This document shows positions 16,796-25,120 of a stretch of 38,955 nucleotides of DNA, piece after piece. Position 1 is the first letter of the stretch, and each line of letters opens with the position of its first letter. The notes beneath the pieces are model-generated. The model was not told the origin of the DNA. It searched no databases and saw only the letters and a program-made list of their open reading frames with translations. The stretch comes from Bacteroidales bacterium UBA3843. GTDB lineage: Bacteria; Bacteroidota; Bacteroidia; Bacteroidales; Paludibacteraceae. The position numbers were made by a program, and so were the translations under genes. The stretch is taken from assembly GCA_002392745.1 (NCBI GenBank), contig DGHR01000011.1, forward strand, positions 1 through 38,955, in the 5' to 3' direction.

Positions 16796-17830
16796 ATGAG
16801 ACAGCAGAATATCATATATGGCCTTATAGCGCTTGCATTGAGCACTTCCCTTCTCCTCGTCTCCTGCGGTGTGAAAAACGGCTATGTCACAGGCGAGTAC
16901 GGAAAGTACCCGTTGAGCGGAGAGATTATTGCCGCAGAGACAAATGACTCTGTTCAAGCCGTTAAAGGCACAATGGGTTTGCTTTGGCAAGGTGACACCC
17001 TGCGTATCACATTGAACCAAGGGCGTCAGCTGCTCCGTGCCAAGACAGGCAAAGACACATTGTATCTGTACGAAGCACCGCGCGGCGCAGAGAGCAACCT
17101 TCAAGCCCAAGCAGTAAACGACACCACAAGACAATATACATTCTATATCCCTTCGAAGGAATTATTTGTCATTAAATACAATGGAGCCCTTGTCTATCCT
17201 GTCATGCCGACTACCGAACCATGCAACTATCCGTTGGAGATTAAGAGTATGGGGATAAAAAATCTAAATAGGTACTATGAACGTAGACAACAGAGTCTCG
17301 AACTCCAGCAGAAAACTGGATTGTGGGGCGGGGCTTTCAATGCAGAATATGAGCCTATGGAACGTCAGGAGGGGACATATTTGTTCAATGCCGGTTCTTA
17401 TGAGTATGGCTCAGATTGTGAATGTGTAACGGATTCGAATAAAATTCTAATATTAAATATAGATGGTTCATGGCAACTATTCGAAAATGAGAAATTGACA
17501 AACTGCGGGATAATGAGAAAATTCAAATTACCTAAGACATTTGAAGCATTTAGTTATAAAGGCAAAATCGTTTACTTCCAAGATACAACCGCTATAACTT
17601 TTCTTAGTTATACAGAACGAAAAAAAAGAAGAGAGAAGAATATCCCATGGAATCCGAATGAATATAATCTTACAGGAAAAGTCAACTCCTCCGAATGCTC
17701 TATGTTCACATTTTTCCCTTGTACGAGAGATAGTTTGATGAATTATTTCTATGATGGTTACGATGAATCATACAAAAGAAATGTTCTGATGCTTGAGGGG
17801 GCCTCTTGTGGTTGGATACAGAATAGATAA
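16796..17830 (+). CDS. Island lipoprotein B: paralogue of lipoprotein A
   Basis: Function unknown. The 344-residue protein has a signal peptide ending LLVSC (Cys24). Residues 24-151 are the domain nearly identical to lipoprotein A, with eight differences in 128 positions, while the signal peptides differ completely. The C-terminal part, from KSMGIKNLNRYY on, is divergent, Lys/Tyr/Asn-rich and AT-rich. It contains a C-x-C pair (DCECVTD) absent from A. The gene begins just after the decayed peptidase and is followed after 24 bp by the intact peptidase gene, with which it is probably translated from one mRNA. See lipoprotein A for the possible inhibitor role, which is speculative. Confidence 0.82.
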   Translation: MRQQNIIYGLIALALSTSLLLVSCGVKNGYVTGEYGKYPLSGEIIAAETNDSVQAVKGTMGLLWQGDTLRITLNQGRQLLRAKTGKDTLYLYEAPRGAESNLQAQAVNDTTRQYTFYIPSKELFVIKYNGALVYPVMPTTEPCNYPLEIKSMGIKNLNRYYERRQQSLELQQKTGLWGGAFNAEYEPMERQEGTYLFNAGSYEYGSDCECVTDSNKILILNIDGSWQLFENEKLTNCGIMRKFKLPKTFEAFSYKGKIVYFQDTTAITFLSYTERKKRREKNIPWNPNEYNLTGKVNSSECSMFTFFPCTRDSLMNYFYDGYDESYKRNVLMLEGASCGWIQNR

Positions 17831-17854
17831 ATAATTCTAAAAAAACATATTCGT

Positions 17855-19504
17855 ATGAAAAGATTTTTATTGTCAGTATTAACAACACTATTAGTATGTG
17901 TTGCAATCTTCGGCAAGAACTCCGAAGCAAATATTCGCAAACAACAACAAAAAGAGATGCAGGAGTATTTGCGAATTAGAACTATATTTGTTGATGATCT
18001 CATAGAGAACCCACTGACGAATACTATTGCACTAAATCGGGGAGACTCAATAATTGAATTGGCAACACCGCCTGTAGGGAATCAAGGGATACAGGGGGCA
18101 TGTAATGCCTGGGCTATGGGATATGGATGTGGGAGCATACATGCTTATAATGTATATCAAGACTGGAATTGGGCAATGAGAAGTCCTGCATTTTTGTTTA
18201 ATCTTAATGATTCTAATTGTATTAATAACTACTCTGAAATTCATAAAATAGGACTTGCTATCCGCGACTATGGTATTTGCTCATATTATTTAATGCCGTA
18301 TGACGAAAATGATTGTTTTACGACTCCAGATAGTATTCAATTAGCCGATGCTGCCCTTAACAAGATGGAATATACCCGACTTAATTCTGAAATTGATATA
18401 AATGAATACAAACAAGTACTGCGAGTTGGCTATCCAATTGCCATCGGCACCCGGTATTTAAGAGACCTTCAGCGTGTATGGGCAGTTGATAGTTTGAACG
18501 GTTATTGGAGAGACATTCAAGATACAAGTACGATTGAAGGACATGCCATGTGTGTGGTTGGGTATAATGATTCAATTGGCGCATTCAAATTAATGAATTC
18601 ATGGGACTCAATAAAAGGCGACCATGGATTTGTATGGGTTAGTTATAATCTTGTCCAAAATGGTATTTTTAGTCGAGCATATGTATTTGAACAAGGTACA
18701 ACTGGCTTTGTTCCCCTAATCGAAGGGCCGGACTATTTGTGTGACACGACATATTACTCCGTTCGAAATGTACCAGAAGGAGCCGCTTGCACTTGGACTG
18801 TGACCAAACCTTCAGGAAATCATGCACAATACTCCATCTCCGGACAAGGAACGCCAACTATCTGTGTCACACGAGACACTCCTGAACACCCCATCATAAT
18901 GGATACAGGAGACGCTGTGTCTTCCTTTGATATTGATATCCCCTATTCTCCCATTACCGGCTCTGTGCAAGTGACGGTTTCGGCAGGAGGAGCAGCTTAC
19001 TCAGCAAACAAAACAATTAGAGACCCAAGAGGTGCCACGCCCGAAGTATCTATCAGTGACACATCTTATATATGGCTTTTGAGAACAAACCGCACGTTCT
19101 CTATCACCAATTGTACACAAGAACCCGATTCCGTTTTTGAATGGACTGTTAAAAGGAACTCGCAGATTATTCCCTACGCCGGTTCCATAGGTAAAACCTT
19201 CACATACAGACCAACGGCTACCGGCGATTACACTATTACTGTAACTAACCGGCAAAAAGAATGCGGCAAAGAATCAACTTCCATGGATTTCTATGTGTCA
19301 AGGGCCTACATTCCTCCTTTTAATAATGCCTCTTACACATTGGAACTCTGGAGCCCTGTTTACGGCAGAATGAGAGTGAAGAATGTACAAAACGCAGATG
19401 AGCAAATAGACACCACCGGTCTACCACAGGGTATATATATCCTCTTGCTGAAAGACAAAAACGGCGAAATTGTTGAACAAACCAAAATTATGAAAAATAA
19501 CTAA
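17855..19504 (+). CDS. Secreted papain-like (C1) cysteine peptidase with T9SS-type C-terminal domain
   Basis: The 549-residue protein has a signal peptide (about 1-20), then a papain-fold domain (about 55-280). Its probable catalytic residues are all present: Gln77 (GNQG), Cys83 (QGACNAWAMGYG), His230 (EGHAMCVVGYND) and Asn248 (LMNSW), with GDHGFVWVSY after it. Residues about 285-480 look like two Ig/PKD-like beta domains (CTWTVTKPSGN; FEWTVKRNSQ). The last 60 residues (NASYTLELWSPVYG...LPQGIYILLLKD...KIMKN) resemble type A T9SS sorting domains, so the protein is probably exported across the outer membrane. It is the only intact peptidase of the duplicated cassette. The gene is AT-rich against its neighbours, suggesting transfer or rapid change. 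The substrate is unknown. Confidence 0.86.
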   Translation: MKRFLLSVLTTLLVCVAIFGKNSEANIRKQQQKEMQEYLRIRTIFVDDLIENPLTNTIALNRGDSIIELATPPVGNQGIQGACNAWAMGYGCGSIHAYNVYQDWNWAMRSPAFLFNLNDSNCINNYSEIHKIGLAIRDYGICSYYLMPYDENDCFTTPDSIQLADAALNKMEYTRLNSEIDINEYKQVLRVGYPIAIGTRYLRDLQRVWAVDSLNGYWRDIQDTSTIEGHAMCVVGYNDSIGAFKLMNSWDSIKGDHGFVWVSYNLVQNGIFSRAYVFEQGTTGFVPLIEGPDYLCDTTYYSVRNVPEGAACTWTVTKPSGNHAQYSISGQGTPTICVTRDTPEHPIIMDTGDAVSSFDIDIPYSPITGSVQVTVSAGGAAYSANKTIRDPRGATPEVSISDTSYIWLLRTNRTFSITNCTQEPDSVFEWTVKRNSQIIPYAGSIGKTFTYRPTATGDYTITVTNRQKECGKESTSMDFYVSRAYIPPFNNASYTLELWSPVYGRMRVKNVQNADEQIDTTGLPQGIYILLLKDKNGEIVEQTKIMKNN

Positions 19505-19542
19505 ATAAATGATAATATGATAAATGATCAAATGGTAAATGA
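19496..19542. repeat. Right flank repeat of the island, overlapping the glnS start
   Basis: Second copy of the sequence at 15303-15334, with a 15-bp insertion (atgataatatgataa) after the first 13 bases. It covers the peptidase stop codon and both candidate glnS start codons. Confidence 0.65.
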
Positions 19543-21259
19543 GCCCGAGGCTCGCAGTCTCAATTTCATTGAGCAAATCGTAGAGAAAGACCTCGCAGAG
19601 GGCGTTAATAACGGGCGTATCCAGACCCGTTTCCCGCCGGAGCCAAACGGCTACCTGCATATCGGACACGTCAAAGCTATCTGCATGGACTTCGGTATCG
19701 CCGAGAAATACAACGGCGTCTGCAACCTCCGCTTCGATGATACCAACCCGGCTAAAGAGGACACCGAATACGTAGAAACTATCGAACGCGACATCGCGTG
19801 GCTCGGATTCAAATGGGGCAAGATTTTCTATGCCTCCGACTATTTCCAGCAACTCTACGACCTCGCCATCCGATTTATCAAGCAAGGAAAAGCTTATGTG
19901 GACGAACAAACCCCTGAGCAGATTGCAGAGCAGAAAGGTACACCTACCGAACCTGGTGTAGCTTCGCCTTTCCGCGACCGTCCTATCGAGGAAAACCTCC
20001 GTCTTTTCCAGGCTATGCAGGCAGGCGAGATAGAGGAAGGCAAGATGGTCCTCCGAGCCAAAATCGACATGGCGAACCCCAACATGCACTTCCGCGACCC
20101 GATTATGTATCGTATCATCACTTCCCATCCGCACCATCGTACGGGACGCAAATGGAATGTTTATCCGATGTACGACTTCGCGCATGGACAGTCCGACTAT
20201 TTCGAGGGAGTGACACACTCCATCTGCACGCTCGAGTTTGAGGTACACCGTCCCCTCTACGACTATTTCCTCGACCAAATCACGGGACCGAATTTCGCAG
20301 GCCTTTCGCCTTACGGACCGGATTATCGCCCCAAACAGCGCGAGTTCAACCGTCTTAACATTACCTATACGGTTATGTCCAAGCGCAAGATGCTCCAACT
20401 CGTCAAGGAAGGACTGGTTGCCGGCTGGGACGACCCGCGTATGCCGACTGTCTGCGGCCTGCGCAGACGTGGTTACACACCGGCATCTATTCGAAAATTC
20501 ATGGACCGTATCGGTTACACCAAGGTGGAAGGTATGATTGACCAGGGACTGCTGGAACACACCATCCGCGAGGACCTCAAAGAGACCGCACCGCGTGTAT
20601 GCGCCATCTTCGATCCCGTCAAACTCATCATCACCAACTATGAAGGAGAAGGAGAGACTCTCGTTGCCGAGAACATCGACGGTCATCCCGAACTCGGAAC
20701 CCGCGAGATGAAATTCGGCCGCGAACTCTGGATTGAGCGGGGAGACTTCCTCGAGGAAGCGGACAATAAGTTCTATCGCCTCTCTCCGGGCGGACGTGAG
20801 GTACGCCTCAAATCGTCGTACATCATCCAAGCCACAGGTTGCGAGAAAGACGCGGACGGCAATATTACCACTGTCTATGCTACCTACGACCCGAATTCCA
20901 AGTCCGGCACCGAAGGCGGAAACCGCAAAACGAAGGCTACTATCAATTGGGTGGAGTGCAATAGTTGTCTGGATGCAGAAGTTCGTCTCTACGACCGTCT
21001 CTTCGCGGTGGAGAACCCGTCTGCAGAAGAAGGAGACTTCCGAGACCTTCTCAATCCCGACAGCCTCAAAGTAGTTAAGGCCAAAGTGGAGGGTTCGCTC
21101 CGCGCCGAGATGCACGAACCGGTTATCAAAGACGGCATTGAGCAGGAGAACCACTATCAGTTGTTGAAACAAGGCTATTTTGTAGTTGATCCGGATACTA
21201 CGGCTGACCTCCTTGTTCTCAACCGCACATGCTCCCTCAAGGACAACTACCTGAAATAA
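19517..21259 (+). CDS. glnS: Glutaminyl-tRNA synthetase
   Basis: GlnRS charges tRNA-Gln with glutamine in the cytoplasm. The class I signature HIGH is at residues 48-51 (PPEPNGYLHIGH) and the KMSKS equivalent is VMSKR (286-290). The N-terminal catalytic domain, FDDTNPAKEDTEYVE and the C-terminal beta-barrel anticodon-binding region are all present, and 580 residues fits. The ending VLNRTCSLKDNYLK is typical. Two starts are possible, ATG 19517 or ATG 19532; the second lies in the copy shared with 15323-15334. Having GlnRS rather than only GatCAB is normal for many Bacteroidetes. Confidence 0.96.
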   Translation: MINDQMVNEPEARSLNFIEQIVEKDLAEGVNNGRIQTRFPPEPNGYLHIGHVKAICMDFGIAEKYNGVCNLRFDDTNPAKEDTEYVETIERDIAWLGFKWGKIFYASDYFQQLYDLAIRFIKQGKAYVDEQTPEQIAEQKGTPTEPGVASPFRDRPIEENLRLFQAMQAGEIEEGKMVLRAKIDMANPNMHFRDPIMYRIITSHPHHRTGRKWNVYPMYDFAHGQSDYFEGVTHSICTLEFEVHRPLYDYFLDQITGPNFAGLSPYGPDYRPKQREFNRLNITYTVMSKRKMLQLVKEGLVAGWDDPRMPTVCGLRRRGYTPASIRKFMDRIGYTKVEGMIDQGLLEHTIREDLKETAPRVCAIFDPVKLIITNYEGEGETLVAENIDGHPELGTREMKFGRELWIERGDFLEEADNKFYRLSPGGREVRLKSSYIIQATGCEKDADGNITTVYATYDPNSKSGTEGGNRKTKATINWVECNSCLDAEVRLYDRLFAVENPSAEEGDFRDLLNPDSLKVVKAKVEGSLRAEMHEPVIKDGIEQENHYQLLKQGYFVVDPDTTADLLVLNRTCSLKDNYLK

Positions 21260-21282
21260 TCCAATAGTGCAACATTCAAACA

Positions 21283-21795
21283 GTGGAACGGTCTTACAGC
21301 GATAGCACTCAAACAGCGCAGCGGTCTGCTTTGAAGACCCGTCTTCAAAACGGCAAAGAGCAGATTTTCTGCGACTGGCGCCACCGTTGGGTGCGCCTGA
21401 CACCCGAAGAATGGGTTCGCCAACAACTCCTGCATCGGATGGTGGAGGAGTATGGCTATCCCGCTTCCCTCATCGCTGTGGAGCAGGCTATCTCTGTAGG
21501 AGAGACTAAGAAAAGATGTGACGCTGTAGTCTATGCTAACACTTCCTCCTCTCCTTCTCCCTCTCCTGAGGAGAGGGGTGGGGTGAGGTTTCTTTCTCCT
21601 CTCATGCTCATCGAATGCAAGGCGGAAACGATTCCCCTCACCCAGAAAACACTCGACCAGGCTGTCACGTATAATAGAAAACTGCACGTCCCTTACCTGT
21701 TGCTCTGCAACGGAATACAGACGATATTTATAGATGGAAACAATACTAACACTTCAGGACTCCCTCGATACACCGACCTTTTACGGGGTGAATAA
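21283..21795 (+). CDS. HsdR N-terminal-domain (PD-(D/E)xK nuclease-fold) protein
   Basis: This small protein resembles the N-terminal nuclease domain of type I restriction R subunits, found as a free-standing gene in many Bacteroidetes. The recognisable core is LTPEEWVRQQLLHRM, AVEQAISVGETKKRCDAVVY and LMLIECKA; D, E and K of the nuclease motif are in RCDAVV and IECKA. No HsdM or HsdS gene is nearby, so it is not a restriction system. Between the two motif strands about 20 extra residues (SSSPSPSPEERGG) come from a GC-rich inverted repeat at 21559-21577. The start is uncertain: GTG 21283 gives 170 residues, but homologous sequence begins near LKTRLQNGK, so a TTG near 21330 is possible. It overlaps phoH by 62 bp. 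Confidence 0.75.
   Translation: MERSYSDSTQTAQRSALKTRLQNGKEQIFCDWRHRWVRLTPEEWVRQQLLHRMVEEYGYPASLIAVEQAISVGETKKRCDAVVYANTSSSPSPSPEERGGVRFLSPLMLIECKAETIPLTQKTLDQAVTYNRKLHVPYLLLCNGIQTIFIDGNNTNTSGLPRYTDLLRGE
21559..21577. repeat. In-frame palindromic element inside the HsdR-N gene
   Basis: CCCTCTCC, three bases, GGAGAGGG form a perfect 8-bp stem, followed by a GGGGTGAGG tail. Elements of this look occur as dispersed intergenic repeats in many unrelated bacteria. Here it adds a Ser/Pro-rich loop without breaking the frame. Confidence 0.65.
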
Positions 21796-22693
21796 TAGGA
21801 ATATCCTTTGTCTGAAAAACCAGTATCCCGATGTGCGGGTGGTGGCTCGGGGCTATCAAATCAAAGTTACCGGCTCTGAAGAGGCTGTCCGGCGTTTCGA
21901 ACAGGCATTGCGCCTATGCGAAAACTTCTGCGTGCGCAACAACCGATTGTCTGAACATGAGATAGTTATGCTGCTGCACGGTGATAAACCGCAGGAGCAG
22001 GCAACCGACAATCTGATTTTGCATGGCGTGAACGGCAAATCGATTTATGCTCGCTCAGCCAACCAGCGGCTGCTGGTGGACTCATACGAAGAGAACGATT
22101 TGCTCTTTGCGATCGGACCGGCCGGAAGCGGCAAAACATACACGGCTATCGCATTGGCGGTACGAGCACTCAAAAATCGGGAGGTGAAACGTATCATCCT
22201 CTCGCGACCGGCGGTGGAAGCAGGAGAGAAACTTGGCTTCTTGCCCGGAGATATGAAGGAGAAGATTGACCCTTATCTCCAGCCTTTGTATGATGCCTTG
22301 CAGGATATGATACCCGGAGCCAAACTGAACGAATACATGGAGAAAGGCACTATTCAGATAGCCCCTCTCGCCTTCATGCGCGGACGTACGCTCTCGGACG
22401 CTATCGTGATTTTGGATGAGGCGCAGAACACCACGGTGCCGCAACTCAAAATGTTCCTTACGCGTCTGGGAATAGGTGGCAAAATGATTGTTACGGGAGA
22501 CCTGACACAAGTGGACTTGCCTGCCTCGCAGCGTTCGGGATTGCGAGATGCCATGGAGCGCTTCCGGGGGATTAAAGGGATTAAAATAATTGAATTCAAC
22601 GAAAAAGATATTGTGCGGCACCCGCTCGTAAAGCATATTGTTGCCGCTTATCGCAAAGAGGCTGAACCTCGGACGGAAAATAATAATGAATAA
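21734..22693 (+). CDS. phoH: PhoH family ATPase
   Basis: PhoH-like proteins are P-loop ATPases related to RNA helicases, thought to act in RNA or ribosome metabolism. The 319 residues comprise an N-terminal KH-like region (about 20-75), Walker A GPAGSGKT (128-135), SRPAVEAGEKLGFLPGD, Walker B VILDEAQN (225-232), and the sensor segment MIVTGDLTQVDLP. All family motifs are intact. The gene starts inside the HsdR-N gene and is followed after 12 bp by rsfS, so it is in the same operon. Its closeness to rsfS supports a ribosome-related role. Confidence 0.95.
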   Translation: METILTLQDSLDTPTFYGVNNRNILCLKNQYPDVRVVARGYQIKVTGSEEAVRRFEQALRLCENFCVRNNRLSEHEIVMLLHGDKPQEQATDNLILHGVNGKSIYARSANQRLLVDSYEENDLLFAIGPAGSGKTYTAIALAVRALKNREVKRIILSRPAVEAGEKLGFLPGDMKEKIDPYLQPLYDALQDMIPGAKLNEYMEKGTIQIAPLAFMRGRTLSDAIVILDEAQNTTVPQLKMFLTRLGIGGKMIVTGDLTQVDLPASQRSGLRDAMERFRGIKGIKIIEFNEKDIVRHPLVKHIVAAYRKEAEPRTENNNE

Positions 22694-22705
22694 CTATTAA
22701 CGGAA

Positions 22706-23071
22706 ATGAAAGAAATAACAACCAAGAAACTTATGGATACCATTATTGAGGGTATCCGCAATCGTAAAGGCCAACGCATTGTAACCATTGACCTGCGCAA
22801 AATCAAAGAAGCACCGGTGGAGATGATGATTATCTGCGAGGGACAGAGTAATACACAGGTATCTGCTATCGCGGACGAGGTCGATGATTTTGTTCGTACC
22901 AAGACACACGTTCACCCTCTATCTGTCGCCGGACTGGAGAATGCGGAATGGGTGGCTATGGACTACGGCACAATCTTTGTACACATTATGCAGCGCGAAC
23001 CGCGCGCGTTCTACGATATTGAACATCTCTGGGCGGACGGGAAAATTACCGAGTTGCCCGAGGTTTTATAA
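22706..23071 (+). CDS. rsfS: Ribosomal silencing factor RsfS
   Basis: RsfS binds ribosomal protein L14 and blocks joining of the 30S and 50S subunits when nutrients are scarce. The 121 residues match the family, with VTIDLRKIKEAPVEMMIICEG, the central HPLSVAGLENAEWVAMDYG and the end HIMQREPRAFYDIEHLWADG. It sits between phoH and ftsH; the latter begins 15 bp later, so the three are probably one operon. Confidence 0.95.
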   Translation: MKEITTKKLMDTIIEGIRNRKGQRIVTIDLRKIKEAPVEMMIICEGQSNTQVSAIADEVDDFVRTKTHVHPLSVAGLENAEWVAMDYGTIFVHIMQREPRAFYDIEHLWADGKITELPEVL

Positions 23072-23086
23072 ACAATGAATTGAAAT

Positions 23087-25120
23087 ATGGCAGAGAAAAA
23101 CAAACCTACACAGCAAAATCAGCAGAATCCTCAACCGTCTGGACCGCGTAGATGGATTAGTTTCACGATTTATACCGTCGTGTTCGTGCTGATAGGATTT
23201 TGGCTCTTTGGCAACAAAGAGGGAGGTGGCTCTAAGGACCTCAGCTACACCAAACTGAGTGCATACATAGAGGCTGGCGCTATCGAAAAGATTGAGGTGG
23301 CCGATGATTTGCAGGCAAAAGCGATTGTCAGACCGCAGCAATACACCCTGGTCTTCGGTACGCAGACGGATGGAGAGAATGCACAGGGAGTGCTTAACAC
23401 ACAGATTCCTTCCATTGATGAGTTCTCTAAATATATGGACTCGGTGAATGCGAAACGCAAGGCTGATGGTTTGGCGGCGATTGATGTCACATACCGGAAA
23501 TCGAAAGACTATTGGTATCTCATTCTGGTAAATGTCTTGCCGTTCGTACTAATCGTCCTCTTTTTCGTCTATTTGAGCCGCGGTGTCAGCGGAGTGGGGG
23601 GAAACGGTGGTATCTTTGGAGTTGGAAAAGCCAAAGCACAGATTTTCGACCGCGATAAGAAAGACAAGGTTACTTTCAAGGATGTGGCCGGTCTCTATGG
23701 CGCGAAACAGGAAGTCCAGGAGATTGTCGAGTTTCTGAAGAACCCGAAGAAATATACGGAGATTGGAGCTAAGATTCCTAAAGGAGCATTGCTGGTTGGC
23801 CCTCCTGGAACGGGAAAAACATTGCTGGCAAAAGCGGTGGCTGGAGAAGCCGATGTTCCTTTCTTCTCGATGTCCGGGTCGGACTTCGTAGAGATGTTTG
23901 TGGGCGTAGGGGCCAGTCGCGTGCGTGACTTGTTCCGCCAGGCGAAAGAGAAAGCGCCGGCAATCATCTTTATTGATGAAATAGACGCTATCGGACGTGC
24001 ACGAGGCAAGAATATCATGACCGGTGGAAACGATGAGCGGGAATCTACTCTCAACCAGCTGCTGACTGAAATGGATGGTTTCGGAACGAATTCCGGAGTT
24101 ATCATTTTGGCGGCGACTAACCGTGCTGACGTGTTAGACGCTGCTTTGCTCCGTGCCGGACGGTTCGATAGACAGATTCATGTTGAGTTGCCGGACTTGC
24201 AGGAACGCAAAGAGATTTTCGAGGTGCATCTGCGTCCGCTCAAACTGGACGATACGGTGGATATTGATTTCCTGAGCAAGCAGACTCCGGGATTCTCCGG
24301 CGCAGACATCGCTAATGTCTGCAACGAGGCGGCGCTTATTGCAGCACGAGGCGGGCATCGCAAAGTGGGAAAACAGGATTTCATGAATGCGGTAGACCGT
24401 ATTGTCGGTGGCTTGGAACGCAAAAACAAAATCATGACGGACGAGGAAAAACGTTCCATCGCCTTCCATGAGGCGGGACACGCTACTATCAGTTGGATGC
24501 TGCGCTGGGCCAATCCTTTGGTCAAGGTGACTATCGTTCCGCGCGGAATGGCTTTGGGAGCGGCTTGGTATTTGCCCGAAGAACGCCAATTGACCAACGA
24601 AGAACATATCTTGGACGAGTTGTGCTCTCTGTTGGGAGGACGTGCTGCGGAGCAGCTGTTCCTGGACCAAACATCTACGGGTGCCCTTAATGACCTGGAG
24701 CGTGCTACCAAACAGGCATATGCTATGGTGGCGTATTATGGTATGAGCGACAAACTGAAGGATGTCTCGTTCTACGACTCTACCGGGCGGTATGATTATG
24801 GTTTTACAAAACCGTATTCAGAAAATACGGCGGACCTCATTGACCGGGAAACGCAACGTATTATCGCCGAACAGATGGCTCGGGCAAAACAAATATTGAC
24901 CGAAAATGCGGATGGACACCACCAGTTGGCGCAACTGCTCATTGAACGGGAAGTGATTACAAGCGAAGACGTAGAGGCTATACTGGGACCTCGCCCATGG
25001 AAAAGCCGAGGCGATGAACTATTGGAGGCAAATAGCAATCTGCAAAAACAGGAAGAGGCGAAAACGCCCAAAAAGAGAGCTCCACGAAAGAAAAAAACAA
25101 CTCAAACTATAGAACAATGA
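23087..25120 (+). CDS. ftsH: ATP-dependent zinc metalloprotease FtsH
   Basis: FtsH is the hexameric inner-membrane AAA+ protease that removes damaged membrane proteins and, in E. coli, sets LpxC levels. In 677 residues it has TM1 (about 24-42), a periplasmic domain, TM2 (about 143-163), a Gly-rich linker, Walker A GPPGTGKT (238-245), Walker B IIFIDE (293-298), the SRH (TNRADVLDAALLRAGRFDR), the zinc site HEAGH (461-465) and third ligand Asp536. The Lys/Arg-rich tail (PKKRAPRKKK) is typical of Bacteroidetes. The next gene overlaps it by 4 bp (ATGA). With lpxB two genes downstream, a link to envelope balance is plausible. Confidence 0.97.
   Translation: MAEKNKPTQQNQQNPQPSGPRRWISFTIYTVVFVLIGFWLFGNKEGGGSKDLSYTKLSAYIEAGAIEKIEVADDLQAKAIVRPQQYTLVFGTQTDGENAQGVLNTQIPSIDEFSKYMDSVNAKRKADGLAAIDVTYRKSKDYWYLILVNVLPFVLIVLFFVYLSRGVSGVGGNGGIFGVGKAKAQIFDRDKKDKVTFKDVAGLYGAKQEVQEIVEFLKNPKKYTEIGAKIPKGALLVGPPGTGKTLLAKAVAGEADVPFFSMSGSDFVEMFVGVGASRVRDLFRQAKEKAPAIIFIDEIDAIGRARGKNIMTGGNDERESTLNQLLTEMDGFGTNSGVIILAATNRADVLDAALLRAGRFDRQIHVELPDLQERKEIFEVHLRPLKLDDTVDIDFLSKQTPGFSGADIANVCNEAALIAARGGHRKVGKQDFMNAVDRIVGGLERKNKIMTDEEKRSIAFHEAGHATISWMLRWANPLVKVTIVPRGMALGAAWYLPEERQLTNEEHILDELCSLLGGRAAEQLFLDQTSTGALNDLERATKQAYAMVAYYGMSDKLKDVSFYDSTGRYDYGFTKPYSENTADLIDRETQRIIAEQMARAKQILTENADGHHQLAQLLIEREVITSEDVEAILGPRPWKSRGDELLEANSNLQKQEEAKTPKKRAPRKKKTTQTIEQ

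Noticed and set aside
15331..19504. A transposon or integrative element carrying the island
   Set aside because: No transposase, integrase or terminal inverted repeats are visible; the flanking direct repeats alone do not show mobility.
19421..21403. A 660-codon minus-strand open frame opposite glnS
   Set aside because: Antisense to glnS over nearly its whole length, with no family resemblance.
21283..21795. A type I restriction-modification system
   Set aside because: Only an HsdR N-terminal-like domain is present, with no helicase part, HsdM or HsdS.
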